Source: a bacterium
GTDB lineage: Bacteria > Desulfobacterota > Binatia > HRBIN30 > CADEER01
Assembly: GCA_019637795.1 (NCBI GenBank)
Contig: JAHBUY010000003.1
Location: 691,409-755,408, forward strand
Direction: 5' to 3'
DNA length: 64,000 bases
Part shown: positions 60,149-64,000 of the stretch, one piece after another
Layout: each line of letters begins with the position of its first letter
Position numbering within the stretch: the stretch's first letter is position 1
Position numbers and translations under genes: made by a program
The notes under the pieces: generated by a model
Databases searched by the model: none
The model's input: the letters and a program-made list of their open reading frames with translations, nothing else
What the model was told of the DNA's origin: nothing

Positions 60149-61996
60149 TCACGGCGCGGGCGTCAGCGCGCGCACTTCGTCCACGGTCAGCCAGGCCGTG
60201 CTGCCCTTGCGGATGTTGACGAAGGCCAGCTCCGGGAGGCTGAAGAGGGCGCCGCGGGCGCCGGCCCGCAGGCGTTCGCCGCGGTCCGCTGGCCAGGTGA
60301 GGAGTCCGAGCAGCGCGTTGGCGCTCGCGACCGCGAGGTTGGCGCCGCCGAACAGCGGCCGCGCCGCGACCGCGTCGTCGGTGAAGAAGAGGAAGGTGGA
60401 ATCGGTCGGCCCCGGCCGATAGTCGGCGGCGCCGAACACCGTGCGCTCGGCCAGCCACGTCGCCAGCGTCGGGGCGTCGCGCAGCCGGCGGTCCCGGGCC
60501 TGCTGGTGGTACGACGGCCACGTGTCGCGGGCGACGACCCGCGGGCTGTCGTCGACCGCCGCGGCGGCGACGAACGGGATCGCGTTCCAGGGCCGGCGCG
60601 GCACGGCGCTACCCAGCGTCGCCCGCTGCGCCGCGAGGCGGTCGCCGGCGACGCCGCTCGCCGACTCGGCCACCGCGAAGAGCTCGGTGACGCAGTTGCG
60701 GGTGACGAGCTGGTAGCCGCGCCAGCCGCGCACCGCGTCGCGATAGGCGGCCGCCGCCGCGACGGCCACGGCGCGGCGGCGCGCGGCCTCCGCCGGCGGC
60801 GGCAGCGCGACGACCAGATCGCGGCGCAGCGCCGGGCGCGCCGGCAGCAGCGGGTCGGGCGCGACGCGCGCTGGTCGCGCCGCGGCGCGCGCCGCGGCCA
60901 CGTCGGCGGCGCGGTTGGCGGCGGTCTCGAGGCGGGTGTAGCTCGCCTCGCCGCAGCGCGCGGCGCCGAGACAGGAGCGCCGCCGCTGGCTCAGCGCCAC
61001 GGCACCGTGGTCGGCCAGCGCGGCGAAGTAGGCGTCGCGCTGCCCGCCGGCCGGCAGCGGTGGCTGCGCCGCATCGGACGGCCAGCCGTCGAGCACCAGC
61101 AGGCGGCCGTCGGCGAGCGAGCGCTCGACGGCGACGAGGCGCGCCAGACCGAGGAGCATCGTCCACCCCCAATCGGGCCGGCTCGAGAACGGCACCGCGG
61201 CGAGCGCCGCCGCGCTGTCCGACGCATACGCGCGCAGGGCCTCGCGCTCGGCCGTCGACAGAGGGTCGGGAGCGGCGACCAGCGCGTCGCGGCGGAGCGC
61301 CGGCGCCGCCAGCAGGACCTCGAGGGCGGTGATCTGTTCGAGCAGCTCGCCGAATCGCGTCGCCGCGGTCGGCGGGCCGACATCCAGCGCGCCGGCGGGC
61401 GGCGGCGAAGCGGGGAGCAGCGGCAGCGCGGCGAGCGCGGCGCGCAGCGCCGACAGGCGGGCGGTCAGGGCGGCGACGCCGACGCGCTCGCGCAGCGCGA
61501 CGAGCGCGGGCGACACCCCGGCCGCGTCGCCGCCGGCGGCGAAGCCGTCGGGCAGGAAGTAGCCGGCGGCGCGCACCGGCCAGGCGGCGGCCGCCGGCGC
61601 CTCGGCGGCGAGGTCGAACAGGCGGACGTCGTCGGCGAGCGCCGCCGCGCGCCGGCGCTCGCTCTCCTCGATCAGCAGCCGCTCGGCGAACGCGGCGCGC
61701 ACCCGCTCGGCGGCGGCATCGTCGGCGGCGAGGCGGATCAGGTGCACCGGCCGGTTCTGCAGCAGCGTGTAGCGCAGCCGGAACACCGGCCGCGGATCGC
61801 GGCGCAGCGCGAGCACGCCGCCGTCGTCCTGCTGGAAGTGGTAGACGTCGTCGCCGATGCCGAGCGCGACGTGGCCGCCGCTCGAGCCGCCCTCGTTGGC
61901 CTCGACGTAGAGGTAGTCCAGCGCCGCGCCGCCCGCCGGCCGTGCCGCCCCGAGCAGCGCGACCAGCGCGGCGGCGGCGACCGCCCCGCGGCGCAT
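60149..61996 (-). CDS. DUF4105 protein, probable permuted papain-fold hydrolase
   Basis: A 615-residue protein with a signal peptide (AVAAAALVALLGAARPAGG). GSSGGHVALGIGDDVYHFQ has His42, and YQLVTRNCVTELF has Cys435: an N-terminal His and late Cys in the order seen in circularly permuted NlpC/P60-like enzymes, with a long helical insert between. The family is envelope-located; a link to peptidoglycan or lipid cleavage is inference. The C-terminus (WLTVDEVRALTPAP) is intact. It starts two bases after the small lipoprotein gene. Confidence 0.75.
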   Translation of the reverse strand: MRRGAVAAAALVALLGAARPAGGAALDYLYVEANEGGSSGGHVALGIGDDVYHFQQDDGGVLALRRDPRPVFRLRYTLLQNRPVHLIRLAADDAAAERVRAAFAERLLIEESERRRAAALADDVRLFDLAAEAPAAAAWPVRAAGYFLPDGFAAGGDAAGVSPALVALRERVGVAALTARLSALRAALAALPLLPASPPPAGALDVGPPTAATRFGELLEQITALEVLLAAPALRRDALVAAPDPLSTAEREALRAYASDSAAALAAVPFSSRPDWGWTMLLGLARLVAVERSLADGRLLVLDGWPSDAAQPPLPAGGQRDAYFAALADHGAVALSQRRRSCLGAARCGEASYTRLETAANRAADVAAARAAARPARVAPDPLLPARPALRRDLVVALPPPAEAARRRAVAVAAAAAYRDAVRGWRGYQLVTRNCVTELFAVAESASGVAGDRLAAQRATLGSAVPRRPWNAIPFVAAAAVDDSPRVVARDTWPSYHQQARDRRLRDAPTLATWLAERTVFGAADYRPGPTDSTFLFFTDDAVAARPLFGGANLAVASANALLGLLTWPADRGERLRAGARGALFSLPELAFVNIRKGSTAWLTVDEVRALTPAP

Positions 61997-61998
61997 GG

Positions 61999-62424
61999 CT
62001 ACTTGGCCTGGTCCCACCCCTTCTGCATCGACGACGCCTTGGCGCTGTCGCCGCCCGCCAGGTTGGTCTGCCAGACCGTGAACTGCTCGGCGGTGACGCC
62101 GCCGACGCGCAGGCCGGCGCCGATGCCGACGTAGGTGTCCTGGTCGTCCTCCCAGTTGGTGACGTCGTGCCGGGCCGCGATCGAATCGAGGCCACGGGTG
62201 AAGTTCTCGAACTGGCCGCCCGACTTCACGTACGCCGAGGTATAGTCGCGCACCTCGTTGCGATACGACTCGCGGTCCTTCGACCCCGAGCTCTCGGAGC
62301 TGCCGGACGAGCTCGCCACCGACGCGGAGCTCGATTCGAACGAGCTCTTGACGCTCTCGGAGATGGAGCAGCCGACCAGCAACAGGGCGACGGTGGCGAG
62401 CAGGACAGGACGCAGTGGCCGCAT
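61999..62424 (-). CDS. Small Ser-rich lipoprotein
   Basis: A 141-residue protein with a lipoprotein signal (PLRPVLLATVALLLVGCSIS; lipid on Cys19), a Ser-rich stretch (about 25 residues), and a helical domain with NEVRDYTSAYVKSGGQFENF. I recall similar 'putative lipoproteins' beside DUF4105 genes, but the function is not known. GGAGGA lies eight bases before the ATG. It is the first gene of the unit with DUF4105. Confidence 0.78.
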   Translation of the reverse strand: MRPLRPVLLATVALLLVGCSISESVKSSFESSSASVASSSGSSESSGSKDRESYRNEVRDYTSAYVKSGGQFENFTRGLDSIAARHDVTNWEDDQDTYVGIGAGLRVGGVTAEQFTVWQTNLAGGDSAKASSMQKGWDQAK

Positions 62425-62522
62425 GGCGATATCCTCCGGGCGGCACGCTACGCGAGTGGCGGGCAGGGTCAAGCCATCGTCTCGCCCGGGCGACGCCGCC
62501 GCCGGTTCCGGGCGCCCTGCGC

Positions 62523-62551
62523 TTGCAACAGGCGGAGGCACCGGGTTACGC
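62523..62551 (+). promoter_or_regulatory. Putative promoter of the PLC-like gene, leaderless geometry
   Basis: TTGCAA (62523-62528), 17 bases, TTACGC (62546-62551), seven bases, ATG 62559. GGCGGAGG lies too far upstream of the ATG to serve well as a Shine-Dalgarno sequence. Confidence 0.48.
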
Positions 62552-62558
62552 GACAGGA

Positions 62559-63881
62559 ATGGGGAAGCAGATCCTGCAGGTGCTGTGCATGGCGGCGCTG
62601 GTGGCGGCGCTCGGGACGCGCGCCGCGTCGGCCATCGTGGCGTGTCCCGGCGATTGCGACGGCGATCGGACGGTGGCCGTCGACGAGCTCATTCGCGGCG
62701 TCAGCATCGCGTTGGGCGAGAACGCGCTCGCGAGCTGTCCGGCCGCGGACGCCAACGGCGACGGCGACGTGATGGTCAGCGACCTGGTCAGCGGCCTCGG
62801 CGCGGCTCTCGACGCCTGCCCGGCGCCCTACCCGCGCGACGACAGCCTGCGGCTCAACCAGATGCAGGTGCTGGGCAGCCACAACAGCTACCACGTGCAG
62901 TCGCCGCCGCCGCTCTTCGACGCGGTCGCGGCGTTCCTCCAGGTGCTGGCGGACAGTCTCGAGTACTCGCATCCGCCGCTCCCCGAGCAGTTCGACGACC
63001 AGGGCATCCGCCAGATCGAGCTCGATGTCTTCGCCGACCCGCAGGGCGGCCTGTACGCGCATCCGCTCGGCCTGGCGCTGGTCAGCGGCGATCCCAACCT
63101 GCGCATCCCCGAGCTCGAGGCCCCCGGGCTGAAGGTGCTGCACGTCCAGGACATCGACTACTACACGAACTGCCAGACCTTCATCGAATGCCTGACCCAG
63201 GTGCGGCGCTGGTCCGAAGCGCATCCGCTGCACGCGCCGTTGATGATCCAGGTCGAGGCGAAGGACGACGTGCTCCCCGCCAACCTCGGCTTCGACTTCG
63301 TCGTGCCGGTGCCCTTCGGCCCCGACGAGATGGACGCCATCGACTACGAGATCCGCTCCGTGTTCCCGCCCGAGTCGCTGATCACGCCCGACGACGTCCG
63401 CGGCGCGCGCGCCACCCTGCGCGAGGCGCTCGAACAGGACGGCTGGCCGACGCTCGGCGCGGCCCGCGGCCGGGTGCTGTTCACCCTCGACAACGAGGGC
63501 GCGGCGAAGCGGTACTACCTGGACGGCCACCCTTCGCTGCGCGGACGGGTGATGTTCACCAGCTCGGCGCCGCCCGCCGACGAGGCAGGCTTCGTCAAGC
63601 TCAACGACCCGCTCGCCGACTTCGCCCGCATCCAGGAGCTGGTCGCGGCCGGCTACATCGTGCGCACGCGCGCCGACGCCGACACCGTGCAGGCGCGCAC
63701 CGGCGACACGACGCAGCGCGACGCCGCGATCACCAGCGGCGCCCAGTTCGTCAGCACCGACTACCCCGTACCCGATCCGCGTTTCGGCACCGGCTATTTC
63801 GTCGCCATCCCCGGCGGCATGCCGGCCCGCTGCAACCCGATCAGCGCGCCGGTGGAGTGCGCGGCGTCAGACATCGAGTAA
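62559..63881 (+). CDS. Secreted PI-PLC-like phosphodiesterase with N-terminal dockerin-like module
   Basis: A 440-residue protein: signal peptide (LCMAALVAALGTRAASA), then a double EF-hand (CPGDCDGDRTVAVDELIRG, DANGDGDVMVSDLVSG) with the same four cysteines as the other dockerin-like tails, here at the N-terminus. The remaining 350 residues are a TIM-barrel phospholipase: MQVLGSHNSYHVQ has the first catalytic His, QIELDVFADPQGGLYAHPLG the acidic and second His region, and MIQVEAKDD an acidic strand. It fits the Ca2+-dependent PI-PLC-like family. It would cleave phospholipid or glycerophosphodiester bonds outside the cell. Confidence 0.85.
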   Translation: MGKQILQVLCMAALVAALGTRAASAIVACPGDCDGDRTVAVDELIRGVSIALGENALASCPAADANGDGDVMVSDLVSGLGAALDACPAPYPRDDSLRLNQMQVLGSHNSYHVQSPPPLFDAVAAFLQVLADSLEYSHPPLPEQFDDQGIRQIELDVFADPQGGLYAHPLGLALVSGDPNLRIPELEAPGLKVLHVQDIDYYTNCQTFIECLTQVRRWSEAHPLHAPLMIQVEAKDDVLPANLGFDFVVPVPFGPDEMDAIDYEIRSVFPPESLITPDDVRGARATLREALEQDGWPTLGAARGRVLFTLDNEGAAKRYYLDGHPSLRGRVMFTSSAPPADEAGFVKLNDPLADFARIQELVAAGYIVRTRADADTVQARTGDTTQRDAAITSGAQFVSTDYPVPDPRFGTGYFVAIPGGMPARCNPISAPVECAASDIE

Positions 63882-63888
63882 TGGGTGC

Positions 63889-63930
63889 GCGGGGCGGGGC
63901 GCAGCCTGGACCGGCTGCGCCCCGCCCCGC
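63889..63930 (+). terminator. 18-bp perfect hairpin after the PLC-like gene
   Basis: The arms 63889-63906 and 63913-63930 are exact reverse complements around TGGACC. No T tract follows. It begins seven bases after the stop codon. Confidence 0.65.
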
Positions 63931-63938
63931 CTGACTCC

Positions 63939-63967
63939 GTCACGCCGCCGGCGTCAGGCGGCGTGAC
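63939..63967. repeat. 11-bp inverted repeat at window end
   Basis: GTCACGCCGCC (63939-63949) pairs with GGCGGCGTGAC (63957-63967) across seven bases. It may be the terminator of a minus-strand gene entering from the right. Confidence 0.6.
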
Positions 63968-64000
63968 GCGCGCCCTCGGGGCGGAAGCGCCCGAGCTTCT
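63954..64000 (-). CDS. C-terminal end of an unidentified gene, truncated by window edge
   Basis: On the minus strand the last 15 codons read KLGRFRPEGARHAA and stop at 63954. The third codon positions are G or C, as in real genes here, and a hairpin overlaps the stop. The visible part is too short to identify a family. Confidence 0.3.
   Translation of the reverse strand, partial: KLGRFRPEGARHAA

Overview
The window is about 70% GC. It is packed with co-directional gene clusters that overlap by 4 to 10 bases, starts often with GTG, and has no rRNA or tRNA gene that I can see. Gram-negative traits are plain: apolipoprotein N-acyltransferase, an RND/MMPL exporter, a MacA/LolD-like ABC system, many lipoproteins and one Tat lipoprotein. 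Three secreted proteins carry a four-cysteine dockerin-like double EF-hand, two of them on a Thr/Pro-rich linker, and two proteins have CGDG...GD cysteine-rich repeats. I associate this mix with uncultured deltaproteobacterial lineages such as Candidatus Binatota, but that is family knowledge and inference, not something the window proves.

Layout. 1-8.9 kb: a tight operon (Gfo/Idh/MocA oxidoreductase, SDR, ketosteroid-isomerase-like protein, sulfotransferase), a phosphotransferase, a PAS/metallo-beta-lactamase pair, a GT2 glycosyltransferase, a cytidylate-kinase-like protein and a SnoaL-like protein. 9-17.5 kb: a dockerin-tailed secreted protein, a DUF354 protein, a PhyH dioxygenase, a GST, a TetR/MMPL exporter unit with a clear operator, and a second phosphotransferase. 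17.5-25.3 kb: surface-polymer genes (acyltransferase-SGNH, three glycosyltransferases, an ABC exporter) plus dodecin. 25.5-28.2 kb: an exonuclease-CBS-DUF294 fusion and a META lipoprotein.

28.1-36.6 kb is an accessory, decaying zone. A 66-bp direct repeat that restores the 3' end of the META gene brackets a 3-kb segment with a beta-propeller/dockerin gene and gene fragments. It is followed by remnants of an MFS transporter, of a small ORF and of a nucleotidyltransferase, and by a second pair of dispersed repeats around a Ca/Na antiporter and a patatin.

36.6-47.8 kb: a pentapeptide-repeat lipoprotein translationally coupled to a 1106-residue Tat lipoprotein of unknown function, a radical SAM/SPASM protein, and a molybdopterin oxidoreductase/isomerase/SDR operon divergent from an HxlR regulator across two palindromes 21 bp apart. 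47.9-64 kb: a DksA-like protein, an attachment-like protein, HupE/UreJ, a crotonase, ArsC, Lnt, an SGNH hydrolase, a MacAB-like exporter, a solute-binding protein, a DUF4105 protein and a dockerin-bearing PLC-like protein.

Themes. Lipoprotein and envelope biogenesis runs through the window, as do tailoring enzymes for hydrophobic or steroid-like molecules. At many transcription-unit heads a TTG-type -35 hexamer sits 35-38 nt before the start codon, which predicts leaderless mRNAs. The strongest candidates for something undescribed are the pentapeptide/Tat lipoprotein pair, the HxlR-controlled molybdoenzyme operon, and the recombined 28-36 kb zone.
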